A stretch of DNA of 34,738 nucleotides from Variovorax paradoxus NBRC 15149 (GTDB taxonomy: Bacteria; Pseudomonadota; Gammaproteobacteria; Burkholderiales; Burkholderiaceae_C). The stretch spans positions 1-34,738 of the forward strand of contig NZ_BCUT01000011.1 of assembly GCF_001591365.1 (NCBI RefSeq), written 5' to 3'. The position numbers and the translations under genes were made by a program. The notes beneath the pieces were generated by a model. That model was not told the DNA's origin. It did no database searches and saw only the letters and a list, made by a program, of their open reading frames with translations. Position 1 is the stretch's first letter, and each line of letters opens with the position of its first letter. This document shows, piece after piece, positions 25,268-33,432 of this stretch.

Positions 25268-26560
25268 TCAGCGCAGCGCGGCGAAGCTGTCCGCGAGAAG
25301 CGCCAGGCCTTCGTCCACAAGCAAGTCGGATGCCGTGAGCGGCACCAGCACGCGAATTACATTGCCATAGGTGCCGCATGACAGCAGGATTAACCCGCGC
25401 CGCGCCGCCTCCGCGACCACCCGGCGGGTCAGCCCGGCGTCAGGCCGCGCGGTGTCGCCGTCTTCGAACAGCTCGATCGCCACCATGGCGCCGAGCCCGC
25501 GCACGTCGCCGATGGCCGGCACCCCGGCGGCGATGCGGCGCAACCCGGCCGTGAGCCGCTCGCCCAGCGCCCGGCTGCGCGCCAGCAACTGCTCGTCATC
25601 GAACACCTTGAGCACCGCGAGCGCCGCGGCGCAGCCGATGGGGCTGCCCGCATAGGTGCCGCCCAGGCCGCCGGGCGCGGGCGCATCCATCACCTCGGCG
25701 CGGCCCACCACGCCGGAGATCGGAAAGCCGCCCGCCATCGACTTGGCGGTGGTGATCAGGTCCGGCGCCACCGGCCACTGCTCGCTCGCAAACCAGGTGC
25801 CGGTGCGCCCGGCGCCGGTCTGCACCTCGTCGGCAATGATCAGGATGCCGTGGCGGTCCGCCAGTGCGCGCAGGCCCTCGACGAAGTCGTTGGGCGCCAC
25901 GTAGAAGCCGCCCTCGCCCTGCACCGGCTCCAGGATGAAGGCCGCCACGCGCTCGGGCTCGATGTCGTTCTTGAACAGCAGCTCGACCGAATGCAGTGCA
26001 TCGTCCACGCTCACGCCGTGCAGCGCGTTCGGGTACAGCGCATGGAACACCTCGCCCGGGAACGGGCCGAAGCCGAGCTTGTAGGGCGCCACCTTGCCGG
26101 TCAGGCCGAGCGTCATCATGGTGCGGCCGTGGTAGCCGCCGTTGAAGGCAATGACGCCGGGCCGCCGGGTGTGGGCGCGGGCGATCTTGACCGCGTTCTC
26201 GACCGCCTCGGCGCCGGTGCTCAGGAAGATCGACTTCTTCGCGAAATTTCCCGGCGCCAGCGCGTTCAGGCGCTCGGCCAGCTCCACGTAGGGTTCGTAG
26301 GCCAGCACCTGGAAGCAGGTGTGCGAATAAAGATCGACCTGCGCCTTCACGGCGGCGCTGATCTCCGGATGGCAGTGGCCGGTGTTGAGCACCGCGATGC
26401 CGCCGGCAAAGTCGATGTAGCGTCGCCCCTCGACGTCCCACACTTCCGCGTTGGCGGCGCGGCTGACGAAGATCTCATGGGCCTGGCCAACGCCGCGGGC
26501 CACGGCCGCATTGCGGCGGGCCATGAGGGCGGCATTGCTGAGGTGGGGTTCGCGTTGCAT
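25268..26560 (-). CDS. gabT: 4-aminobutyrate aminotransferase
   Basis: The 430-residue class III PLP aminotransferase transfers the amino group of GABA to 2-oxoglutarate, giving succinate semialdehyde for GabD. The PLP lysine is K273 in ITTAKSMAGGFPISG. The NTGHCHPEI segment, FNGGYHGRTMMTLGLTG and IADEVQTGAGRTG match GabT proteins well. The start MQREPHLSNAALMARRNAA is typical of the family. Longer upstream reading frames cross the intergenic regulatory region and were rejected. It is the first gene of the minus-strand operon and is divergent from the MocR-type regulator. Related activities on putrescine or 5-aminovalerate are possible. Confidence 0.93.
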   Translation of the reverse strand: MQREPHLSNAALMARRNAAVARGVGQAHEIFVSRAANAEVWDVEGRRYIDFAGGIAVLNTGHCHPEISAAVKAQVDLYSHTCFQVLAYEPYVELAERLNALAPGNFAKKSIFLSTGAEAVENAVKIARAHTRRPGVIAFNGGYHGRTMMTLGLTGKVAPYKLGFGPFPGEVFHALYPNALHGVSVDDALHSVELLFKNDIEPERVAAFILEPVQGEGGFYVAPNDFVEGLRALADRHGILIIADEVQTGAGRTGTWFASEQWPVAPDLITTAKSMAGGFPISGVVGRAEVMDAPAPGGLGGTYAGSPIGCAAALAVLKVFDDEQLLARSRALGERLTAGLRRIAAGVPAIGDVRGLGAMVAIELFEDGDTARPDAGLTRRVVAEAARRGLILLSCGTYGNVIRVLVPLTASDLLVDEGLALLADSFAALR

Positions 26561-26690
26561 GGGTGCGGCCTGTGCTTTGAAGAAGGAATGCCGGCACTCT
26601 AGGTCCCACGAATCGATCCAGCCATGTACACCGGAAGTGATCGCCCGGAAGACTGTACTGGTCTTGTATCCTGTACATACTTTCCTCAAT
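26561..26690. promoter_or_regulatory. Divergent gabT/MocR control region with TGTAC repeats
   Basis: The 130-bp gap is AT-richer than its flanks and must hold promoters for both directions. It contains TGTACA at 26625-26630, CTGTAC at 26653-26658 and CTGTACAT at 26671-26678. The last two are direct repeats 18 bp apart. MocR-type regulators such as GabR bind direct repeats in such divergent regions, so these are the best operator candidates. The assignment is inferred from position and repetition only. Confidence 0.5.
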
Positions 26691-28133
26691 ATGGTGCAGG
26701 CCGGACTGCTGCAGACGCCCCCGATGCTCATTCTTCGCCCCGAACAGCCGACGCCGCTGGTCAGCCAGATCGTGGAAGGGTTGCGCGGACTGATCGGCTC
26801 CCAGAAGCTCAAGGCCGACAGCAAGCTGCCGTCGATCCGCGCCTTTGCCGCGGCCCACGGCGTCAGCGTGTTCACGGTGGTCGAGGCCTACGACCGGCTG
26901 GTGGCGCAGGGCCTCCTGGTCTCGCGCGCCAACGCCGGCTTCTTCGTCAAGCGGCGCATCGAGGACAGTGCCGCCGGCGCGGCCAGTGCGCCCCGCCCGG
27001 ACCCCCGCTTCGACGCCCGCTGGTACCTGCAGCAGATCTTCGAGAACCGCAACCTGCCGCTCAAGCCCGGCTGTGGCTGGCTGCCGCACGACTGGCTGTT
27101 CGAGGACGGCATGCGCCGCAGCCTCCGCCACCTGGCCTCCGAAGGTGCCGACATCGGCGGCTACGGCCTGCCCTTCGGCCACATGGCGCTGCGCATGGCG
27201 ACGGCCGAGGCGCTCTCGGAGCAGCAGATCGTGGTCGACGCCGCGCAGGTGCTGCTGACCCAGGGTTCCAGCCAGGCGCTGGACCTGGTGGCGCGCCGCC
27301 TGCTCAAGCCGGGCGATTCGGTGCTGGTGGACGACCCGGGCTATCCGAACCTGATGTTCATGCTCCGCTTCCTGGGCGTGGAGATCGTCGGCGTGCCGCG
27401 CATCCCCACGGGCTACGACATGCCGGCGCTCGAGGCGCTGCTCGCGGCGCATCGGCCCAAGGCCTTCTTCACCCAGCCCCGGCTGCAGAGCCCGACCTGC
27501 TCGATGGCCTCGCTGCCGCAGCTGGTGCAACTGCTGCAGCTCGCGCAGGCGCACGACTTCACGCTGGTCGAGAACGACATCTATGCCGAGATGGACGCCT
27601 CGATGCGCCCCTCGCTCGCCAGCCTGGGACAGCTGCGCCGCGTGGTCTACGTGGGCAGCTACTCGAAGACCATCTCGCCCAACATCCGCGTCGGCTACGT
27701 GGTCGCCCAGCCGGAGCTGCTCGAAGAGCTGGCGCAGCTCAAGATGATCTCGGGCCTGACCTCGTCCGACATCACCGAGCGGCTGGCCTTCGGCATCGTG
27801 ACCGACGGCCGCTGGCGCAAGCATCTCAAGTCACTGCGCGAGCGCCTTGCGCAGGCGCAGGGCAGCGTCGCGCGGCGGCTGGACGGGCTGGGCTTCGAGC
27901 TGTTCCACGAAGCCGCGGCCGGCATGTACCTGTGGGCCCGGCACCCGGACATTGCCGACAGCGCCGAGCTCTCGCGGCGCGCCGCAGTGGAGGGCATCAT
28001 GCTCGGCCCGGGCCAGCTGTTCCTGGTCAACCCGCATCCCACCGGCTGGCTGCGCTTCAACGTGGCCTTCAGCGAGGACGAGCGGCTCTGGCGCTTCCTG
28101 GAGCGCAGCATCGAAGAGCACAGGCACGACTGA
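26691..28133 (+). CDS. MocR/PdxR-type regulator (GntR wHTH fused to aminotransferase domain)
   Basis: The 480-residue protein has a GntR winged helix at about 20-85 (KLPSIRAFAAAHGVSVFTVV, LVAQGLLVSRANAGFFV), then a class I aminotransferase-like domain. The PLP lysine is K326 in GSYSKTISPNIRVGYV. The tract VENDIYAEMD aligns with the cofactor-binding Asp-Tyr region. MocR proteins use PLP, often with GABA or another amine, as a sensor rather than as a catalyst; GabR of Bacillus is the classic example. Being divergent from gabT, it probably activates the GABA operon. An alternative start at 26724 (MLILRPEQP) fits MocR N termini slightly better, but neither start has a clear ribosome site. Confidence 0.9.
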   Translation: MVQAGLLQTPPMLILRPEQPTPLVSQIVEGLRGLIGSQKLKADSKLPSIRAFAAAHGVSVFTVVEAYDRLVAQGLLVSRANAGFFVKRRIEDSAAGAASAPRPDPRFDARWYLQQIFENRNLPLKPGCGWLPHDWLFEDGMRRSLRHLASEGADIGGYGLPFGHMALRMATAEALSEQQIVVDAAQVLLTQGSSQALDLVARRLLKPGDSVLVDDPGYPNLMFMLRFLGVEIVGVPRIPTGYDMPALEALLAAHRPKAFFTQPRLQSPTCSMASLPQLVQLLQLAQAHDFTLVENDIYAEMDASMRPSLASLGQLRRVVYVGSYSKTISPNIRVGYVVAQPELLEELAQLKMISGLTSSDITERLAFGIVTDGRWRKHLKSLRERLAQAQGSVARRLDGLGFELFHEAAAGMYLWARHPDIADSAELSRRAAVEGIMLGPGQLFLVNPHPTGWLRFNVAFSEDERLWRFLERSIEEHRHD

Positions 28134-28293
28134 AGCTGCTTCCAGCAGGGCCCGATGGGGGCTCGCCATGGCCTGCAAGCAGGCGCACAATGGCTGCAAC
28201 CCCTGGCGCAGGCGCATCCTGGATCAGCCATGGTGGAGTGAGAACACTTGAAGGAATGAAGCGCCGCGTCCGGGCTACGCAAGGAGCCGCGCC
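28134..28293. other. Spacer between regulator and ornithine cyclodeaminase
   Basis: No gene is supported. Two small inverted repeats are visible: CTGCT-tcc-AGCAG near 28136-28148, and GCCTGC-aa-GCAGGC at 28171-28184. They may mark the end of the regulator transcript but lack T-runs. AAGGAG at 28281-28286 is a good ribosome site for the next gene. Confidence 0.35.
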
Positions 28294-29343
28294 ATGACCC
28301 GCTTCATCGATGTTCACAGCCTGGTTCGCCTGGTGGACGAAACCGGCGTTCCGCAATTCCTCAAGGCCCTGGCCGACGCGCTGCGCGACGACTTCATGCG
28401 CTGGCGCGAGTTCGACAAGAAGGCGCGCGTGGCCAGCCACTCGCACCTGGGCGTGATCGAGCTGATGCCGGTGGCCGACGACGGCGCCTACGCCTTCAAG
28501 TACGTCAACGGCCATCCGCACAACACGGCCGTGGGCCTGCCCACGGTCATGGCCTTCGGCGTGCTGGCCGAGGTCGATACGGGCTACCCGGTGCTGCTGT
28601 CGGAGCTCACGCTCACCACCGCGCTGCGCACCGCCGCCACCTCGGCCATGGCGGCGCAGGCGCTGGCGCGGCCCGGCTCGCGCAGCATGGCGCTGATCGG
28701 CAACGGCTCGCAGAGCGAGTTCCAGGCGCTGGCCTTCCATGCGCTGCTGGGTATCGAGGAGGTGCGCGTGTTCGACATCGATCCGCGCGCCACCGACAAG
28801 CTGGTGCGCCACCTGTCGGCCTGCACGCCGCTCGAGGTGGTGCGCGCGCCGTCGATCGCCGATGCGGTGCGCGGCGCCGACGTCGTGACCACGGTCACGG
28901 CGCACCAGGGCCATGCGATCGTGCTCGCGCCCGGCATGATCGAGCCGGGCATGCACATCAACGCGGTGGGCGGCGATTCCCCCGGCAAGACCGAGCTGCA
29001 TCCCGACGTGCTGCGCCTCGCGCGCGTGTTCGTCGAGTACGAGGCCCAGACCCGCATCGAGGGCGAGATCCAGCAGCTGCCGGCCGACTTTCCGGTGCAC
29101 GAGCTCTGGAAGGTGCTGCTCGGCAGCGTGCCCGGGCGCGAGAGCGCCGAACAGGTCACGGTGTTCGACTCGGTCGGCTTTGCGCTCGAGGACTACACGG
29201 CGCTGCGCTACATCCACCAGCTGTCGCTGGAGCGCGGCATCGGCCAGCAGATCGCGCTGGTGCCCGAGCTCGACGACCCGAAGGACCTGTTCGGGCTGAC
29301 GGCGTCCGGCCGGCGCCGGGCGGTGCTGCGGCGTGCGGCATGA
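28294..29343 (+). CDS. ocd: Ornithine cyclodeaminase
   Basis: The 349-residue protein has the mu-crystallin/ornithine cyclodeaminase fold. Landmarks are KYVNGHPHNT with the substrate-binding region, LTTALRTAATSAMAAQAL, the Rossmann dinucleotide loop ALIGNGSQSEFQ and INAVGGDSPGKTEL. The enzyme turns L-ornithine into L-proline and ammonia with tightly bound NAD. Length and motifs match bacterial Ocd rather than alanine dehydrogenase of the same superfamily. AAGGAG lies 7 bases before the ATG. The stop overlaps the deacetylase start (ATGATG), so the two are coupled. It links arginine/ornithine breakdown to the polyamine genes around it. Confidence 0.9.
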   Translation: MTRFIDVHSLVRLVDETGVPQFLKALADALRDDFMRWREFDKKARVASHSHLGVIELMPVADDGAYAFKYVNGHPHNTAVGLPTVMAFGVLAEVDTGYPVLLSELTLTTALRTAATSAMAAQALARPGSRSMALIGNGSQSEFQALAFHALLGIEEVRVFDIDPRATDKLVRHLSACTPLEVVRAPSIADAVRGADVVTTVTAHQGHAIVLAPGMIEPGMHINAVGGDSPGKTELHPDVLRLARVFVEYEAQTRIEGEIQQLPADFPVHELWKVLLGSVPGRESAEQVTVFDSVGFALEDYTALRYIHQLSLERGIGQQIALVPELDDPKDLFGLTASGRRRAVLRRAA

Positions 29344-30401
29344 TGGGCGGCATGCTCACCATCTACAACGACCAGCACGCGCTGCACCAGGGCAAAGTCG
29401 AGATGTTCCGCGGCGAACTGGTGCCGTGCTTCGAGGTGCCCGCCCGCGTCGACCATGTGAAGCATGAACTGGAGCGCCGCGGCCTGGGCCCGCTGCAGGT
29501 GCCCGATGCCTTCGACGAGGCGCTGCTGGCCAGGGTGCACGCGCCGCGGTACCTGGACTTCATTGCGCATGCCTGGGACGAGTGGGTGGCGCTCGATCCG
29601 TCCAACGCATCGCGCGATGCGCTGCCTTCGTACTGGCCCACGCGCGGCATGCGCACCGACGTGCTGCCGAAGAGCTTTCCTGCGCGCATGGGGCTGTTCT
29701 CCTTCGACGCGGGCACGCCGCTCATGGCCGGCAGCTGGGCCGCCGCGCGCCACGGCGCCGCCTGCGCCTGGACCGCGGCGCAGCGCGTCATCGGCGGCGA
29801 GCGCGCCGCCTTCGCGCTCACTCGGCCGCCCGGCCACCATGCGGGCGCCGATTTCTTCGGCGGCTACTGCTTCGTCAACAACGCTGCCGTGGCCGCGCAG
29901 GCGCTGCGCGATGCGGGCGTGGAGCGGGTGGCGGTGCTCGACGTGGACTACCACCACGGCAACGGCACGCAGGCCATCTTCTACGAGCGCAGCGACGTGC
30001 ATTTCGCAAGCCTGCATGGCGATCCGCTGACCGACTACCCCTACTACCTGGGCCATGCCGACGAGCGCGGCGCGGGCGCCGGGCTCGGCTTCAACCACAA
30101 CCTGCCGCTCGCGCGCGGCACCGGCTTCGCCACCTGGCGTGCGGCGCTGAAGGCCGCGCTCGACGGCATTGCCGCGGTGCGCGCAGGCGCGCTGGTGGTG
30201 TCGCTCGGCGTCGACACCTTCGAAGGCGACCCGGTCGCGGGCTTCCGGCTCCAGAGCGACGACTACCTGCGCATGGGCGAAGACCTGGCGCGCGCCGGCC
30301 TGCCCACGGTGTTCGTGTTCGAGGGCGGCTATGCGGTGGCCGAGGTGGGTGTCAACGCAGTCAACGTGCTGCAGGGTTTCGAGCAGCAGGCCGCGGGCTG
30401 A
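29340..30401 (+). CDS. aphA: Acetylpolyamine amidohydrolase (class II HDAC-like)
   Basis: The 353-residue protein is a zinc deacetylase of the arginase/histone-deacetylase fold. Active-site parts are visible: RPPGHH with H166 and H167, zinc ligands D203 and H205 in DVDYHHGNGTQ, D292 in SLGVDTFEGDP and the transition-state Tyr331 in FEGGYA. From memory it closely resembles the Mycoplana acetylpolyamine amidohydrolase, including GELVPCFEVPARV near the N terminus. It would release free polyamine from acetylputrescine or related compounds in the cytoplasm. It overlaps ocd, and its product could feed the GABA route. Free polyamine oxidation enzymes (puu or spu types) are not in the window. Confidence 0.92.
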   Translation: MMGGMLTIYNDQHALHQGKVEMFRGELVPCFEVPARVDHVKHELERRGLGPLQVPDAFDEALLARVHAPRYLDFIAHAWDEWVALDPSNASRDALPSYWPTRGMRTDVLPKSFPARMGLFSFDAGTPLMAGSWAAARHGAACAWTAAQRVIGGERAAFALTRPPGHHAGADFFGGYCFVNNAAVAAQALRDAGVERVAVLDVDYHHGNGTQAIFYERSDVHFASLHGDPLTDYPYYLGHADERGAGAGLGFNHNLPLARGTGFATWRAALKAALDGIAAVRAGALVVSLGVDTFEGDPVAGFRLQSDDYLRMGEDLARAGLPTVFVFEGGYAVAEVGVNAVNVLQGFEQQAAG

Positions 30402-30446
30402 GCCGCAGGCGACAGCAGTCGGGTGAGCACCGATTGCCGCCGCGCC

Positions 30447-30480
30447 AAGGGCAGGGCCCAATGCGCCCTTTGCATTTTTT
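30447..30480 (+). terminator. Intrinsic-terminator-like hairpin before the second Bug gene
   Basis: AAGGGC (30447-30452) pairs with GCCCTT (30465-30470), then TGCA and six T residues (30475-30480). An alternative stem, AATGC with GCATT, overlaps it. It lies 45 bp after aphA and 22 bp before the next start, so it separates aphA from the Bug gene or attenuates transcription into it. Confidence 0.55.
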
Positions 30481-30502
30481 CCCGTTCCAGGAACCCGCCA
30501 CC

Positions 30503-31477
30503 ATGCCCCGCCGATCTCTTTTCCGTGCCGCCACGCTTGCCGCAGCCTGCGGGCTTCTTCTTTCTCCGCTGGCGGCGCTCGCGCAGGCCTTTCCCTCCAA
30601 GCCGGTCAAGCTGGTCATCGCCTTCCCCGCGGGCGGGCCCACCGACATCACGATGCGCCAGCTGGCCGACAACGCCAGCAAGATCCTCGGCCAGCCCGTC
30701 ATCATCGACAACAAGCCCGGCGCCGGCGGCACCCTGCCCGCGCAGGCGCTGCAGACCGCGCAGCCCGACGGCTACACCGTCGCGCAGATCCCGCTCGGCG
30801 TGTTCCGCCTCGGCTACACCACCAAGATCAACTGGGATCCGCTCAAGGACATCAGCTACGTGCTCAACGTCACGGGCTATGCCTTCGGCATCGTGGTGCC
30901 GGCCGACAGCCCGTTCAAGACCTGGGCCGACTTCGTCGCCTACGCCAAGGCCAACCCCGGCAGGCTCACCTACGGCTCCACCGGCAACCTCACGAGCCCG
31001 CACCTCACGACCGAGATCATTGCGCAGAAGGCCGGCATCCAGCTGCAGCACGTGCCCTACAAGGGCAGCGCCGACCTGATGCTCGCGGTGGTCAGCGGCC
31101 AGCTGATGGCGGCCGCCGACAGCACCGGCTTTGCGCCGCAGGTGGAAGCCGGCAAGCTGCGCGTGCTCAACACCTGGGGCGAGAAGCGCCTCGCCAAGTT
31201 CCCCGACGCCCCGACGCTGAAGGAGCTGGGCTACGACGTCGTGCAGAACTCGCCCTTCGGCATCGGCGCCCCCAAGGGCACGCCGCCCGAGGTCGTGAAG
31301 AAGCTGCACGACGCCTTCAAGCAGGCGATGGAAGAGCCGAGCTACGTGGCCTCGCTCGGCCGCTACGACATGCTGCCCAACTACATGAGCTCGGCGGCCT
31401 ACACCAAGTTTGCGCAGGACACGGTGGTGCGCGAGAAGGCGGTGATCGAGAAGCTGGGGCTGGCGAAGGAGAAGTGA
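30503..31477 (+). CDS. Bug-family (TctC-like) periplasmic receptor
   Basis: The 324-residue protein has a signal peptide (MPRRSLFRAATLAAACGLLL, with ALA cleavage site). The mature Bug fold reads FPSKPVKLVIAFPAGGPTDI, IDNKPGAGGTLPAQAL, QPDGYTV and HVPYKGSADLMLAVVSGQ. Ligands of this family are usually carboxylic acids. No TctAB genes are near. It follows a terminator-like hairpin, so it may be expressed independently of ocd-aphA. The downstream gene is convergent, 31 bp away. It is not a close copy of the first Bug protein, differing in its signal peptide and pocket loops. Confidence 0.9.
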   Translation: MPRRSLFRAATLAAACGLLLSPLAALAQAFPSKPVKLVIAFPAGGPTDITMRQLADNASKILGQPVIIDNKPGAGGTLPAQALQTAQPDGYTVAQIPLGVFRLGYTTKINWDPLKDISYVLNVTGYAFGIVVPADSPFKTWADFVAYAKANPGRLTYGSTGNLTSPHLTTEIIAQKAGIQLQHVPYKGSADLMLAVVSGQLMAAADSTGFAPQVEAGKLRVLNTWGEKRLAKFPDAPTLKELGYDVVQNSPFGIGAPKGTPPEVVKKLHDAFKQAMEEPSYVASLGRYDMLPNYMSSAAYTKFAQDTVVREKAVIEKLGLAKEK

Positions 31478-31508
31478 GCCGGCTTGCAGGGGTGGCGCGA
31501 CGGGCCGG

Positions 31509-32336
31509 TCAGCGCGCAGACAGCACCGCGCGCGCCGCCTCGGCAAAGCCCGCGCCGCGCTCGCCCTCGGTCACGTAGCGCGGCAGGTGCTCCAGCTGCG
31601 GCACGAAGCGCGCGACGTTGGCCACGCCGATGCTGCTCGCGAAGGTGCGGAACATGAGCTGGTCGTTGGTGGAGTCGCCCACGTAGGCCCAGCGGTCGAG
31701 TTCGTCGTCGAGCGTGCGGCCCCAGAGCTCGCGCACGATCCAGCGTGCGCCTTCGAGCTTGTCGTTGTCGCCGTACCAGCCGTTGATGTGGATGCTGCTC
31801 ACGGTGGCGTGCATGCCTTCGCTGCGCATCAGCGCGACGACCTGTGCGATGGTTTCTTCGCCCAGCTGCACGAACTCGCTGTGGTCGATGGCGATGTCGG
31901 TCTCGCGGCCCGGTGAATCGGTGGCGCGCTGCGCGCCCGGGATCTCGCGCTCGATGCGCGCCAGCACGGCCTGCATGCGCTCGAAGTTGGCGCTGCGCGT
32001 GGGCGCATCCTGCATGTAGCGCTTCTCGATCCTGCGATCGGCCGCGGGCAGCAGCGCCACCGCGCCGTTCTCCGCCACGATCGCATCGACCGGCCAGGTG
32101 TTGACGAAGGGCAGGCTCCAGCCGACGGGCCGGCCCGTGATCGCCACGATGGCAAGGCCCGCGGCCTTGAGAGCGCCGAGGGCCTGCAGTGCATCGGGCG
32201 TGATCGCGCCCTCGGTGGTGAGCGTGTCGTCGATGTCGGTGAACACGCCGGCGAGCGCATGGCGCGTGGGCGCGGCCCAGCGGTCCAGCGGCAGCAGGTG
32301 GGTGGGCGAGGGCGGAAGGGAAGTCGGCGAGGGCAT
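31509..32336 (-). CDS. HAD-IIB family phosphatase
   Basis: The 275-residue protein has the HAD nucleophile motif FTDIDDTLTT (D34 nucleophile, D36 acid/base), the motif II region IVAITGRPVGWSLP and the C-terminal metal motif YVGDSTNDQLMF. The intervening cap suggests subclass IIB, with sucrose-phosphate and mannosyl-3-phosphoglycerate phosphatases and Cof-type enzymes. The substrate is probably a phosphorylated sugar or glycoside, but cannot be named. The start at 32336 (MPSPTSLPPSPTHLL) opens an unstructured leader; a start nearer residue 27 is possible but lacks an ATG. It is divergent from the ABC exporter genes with a 100-bp gap. Confidence 0.87.
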   Translation of the reverse strand: MPSPTSLPPSPTHLLPLDRWAAPTRHALAGVFTDIDDTLTTEGAITPDALQALGALKAAGLAIVAITGRPVGWSLPFVNTWPVDAIVAENGAVALLPAADRRIEKRYMQDAPTRSANFERMQAVLARIEREIPGAQRATDSPGRETDIAIDHSEFVQLGEETIAQVVALMRSEGMHATVSSIHINGWYGDNDKLEGARWIVRELWGRTLDDELDRWAYVGDSTNDQLMFRTFASSIGVANVARFVPQLEHLPRYVTEGERGAGFAEAARAVLSAR

Positions 32337-32386
32337 GGCGGGCGGGCAATCTCTGCAGAGCCCGTGATCGTACCGGCGGTTTCGTG

Positions 32387-32392
32387 TAGCAT
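32387..32392 (+). promoter_or_regulatory. Possible extended -10 (TGTAGCAT) for the ABC exporter genes
   Basis: TAGCAT preceded by TG lies in the 100-bp divergent gap. If used, transcription would begin near 32399, so the RNA would start at the terminator-like hairpin at 32401. No strong -35 hexamer was seen. Inferred. Confidence 0.35.
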
Positions 32393-32400
32393 CCCGCCCC

Positions 32401-32434
32401 CGCCGCGCGTTCACGCCGGCGCGGCGCTTTTTTT
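32401..32434 (+). terminator. Terminator-like leader hairpin just before the ABC gene start
   Basis: CGCCGCGC (32401-32408) pairs perfectly with GCGCGGCG (32419-32426) over a 10-nt loop. C and then seven T residues (32428-32434) follow. The gene's ATG is at 32437, two bases after the T-run, so there is no room for a Shine-Dalgarno sequence. The arrangement matches an intrinsic terminator used as an attenuator. Confidence 0.6.
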
Positions 32435-32436
32435 CC

Positions 32437-33432
32437 ATGCCCCACATCCTCGTCGACCAACTCCTCAAGAGCTACCGCATCTCCGAGCGCGACCCGGGCG
32501 TGATGGGCGCGCTGCGCGGGCTCGTGCAGCGCCGCCATCGCACGGTGCAGGCGCTGTCGGGCGTGTCGTTCTCGCTCGAGCGCGGCGAGCTGCTGGGCTT
32601 CATCGGGCCGAACGGCGCGGGCAAGTCGACCACCATCAAGATTCTCTCGGGCATCCTGCGGGCCGACGGCGGGCGCGTGGAGATCGACGGACGCGATCCC
32701 TTCGCGGACCGCGAGCGCCACGTGGCGCGCATCGGCGTGGTCTTCGGCCAGCGCACGCAGCTGTGGTGGGACCTGCCGGTGGGCGACGGCTTCGACCTGC
32801 TGCGCGACATCTATCGCGTCGAGCCGGCGCGCTATCGGCGCACGCGCGACGAACTGGTCGCGCTGCTGCACCTGGAGCGCGTGCTCGGCCAGCCGGTGCG
32901 GCAGCTCTCGCTGGGCCAGCGCATGCGCGCAGAGATCGCGGCGGCGCTGCTGCACGAGCCGGACATCCTGTTTCTCGACGAGCCGACCATCGGCCTCGAC
33001 GCGCCCTCGAAGCTCGCGGTACGCGACTTCGTGCGGCGCGCCAACCGCGAGCGCGGCACCACCGTGCTGCTGACCACGCACGACATGCACGACATCGAGG
33101 CGCTGGTCGAGCGCGTCATCGTCATCGGCCATGGCCGCGTGCTGGCCGACAGCCCGGTCGAGGCGCTGCGCGCGCAGGTGATGGCCGAGCGCCGGCTGGT
33201 GGTCGACTTTGCGCAGGACGCGGCGCTGCCCGACCAGGTGCCCGGCGCCACGGTGCACGCGCGCAACGGCCAGACGCTGGTGCTCGATTTCGATCCCGCG
33301 CTGACCTCCGCCCCCGCGCTGATCGCGCGCATCGCGGCCGAACACGCGGTGGAAGACATCCGCCTCGAAGGCATGGCCATCGAGGCCGTGATCGCGCGCT
33401 TCTATGCCATGCACGGAGCGGCCGAAGCGTGA
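32437..33432 (+). CDS. ABC-2 type exporter ATP-binding protein
   Basis: The 331-residue ATPase has Walker A GPNGAGKS at 57-64, a Q-loop in VFGQRTQLWWDLP, signature LSLGQRMR (in place of LSGGQ), Walker B ILFLDEPTIGLD and H-loop LLTTHDMHD. The extended N terminus (YRISERDPGVMGALRGL) and the GQRTQLWWDLP segment are typical of the uncharacterised ABC-2 exporter family usually found with DUF990-type permeases. It overlaps the permease gene (GTGA). The substrate is unknown. Translation seems to start without a Shine-Dalgarno sequence, directly after a U-rich tract. Confidence 0.9.
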   Translation: MPHILVDQLLKSYRISERDPGVMGALRGLVQRRHRTVQALSGVSFSLERGELLGFIGPNGAGKSTTIKILSGILRADGGRVEIDGRDPFADRERHVARIGVVFGQRTQLWWDLPVGDGFDLLRDIYRVEPARYRRTRDELVALLHLERVLGQPVRQLSLGQRMRAEIAAALLHEPDILFLDEPTIGLDAPSKLAVRDFVRRANRERGTTVLLTTHDMHDIEALVERVIVIGHGRVLADSPVEALRAQVMAERRLVVDFAQDAALPDQVPGATVHARNGQTLVLDFDPALTSAPALIARIAAEHAVEDIRLEGMAIEAVIARFYAMHGAAEA

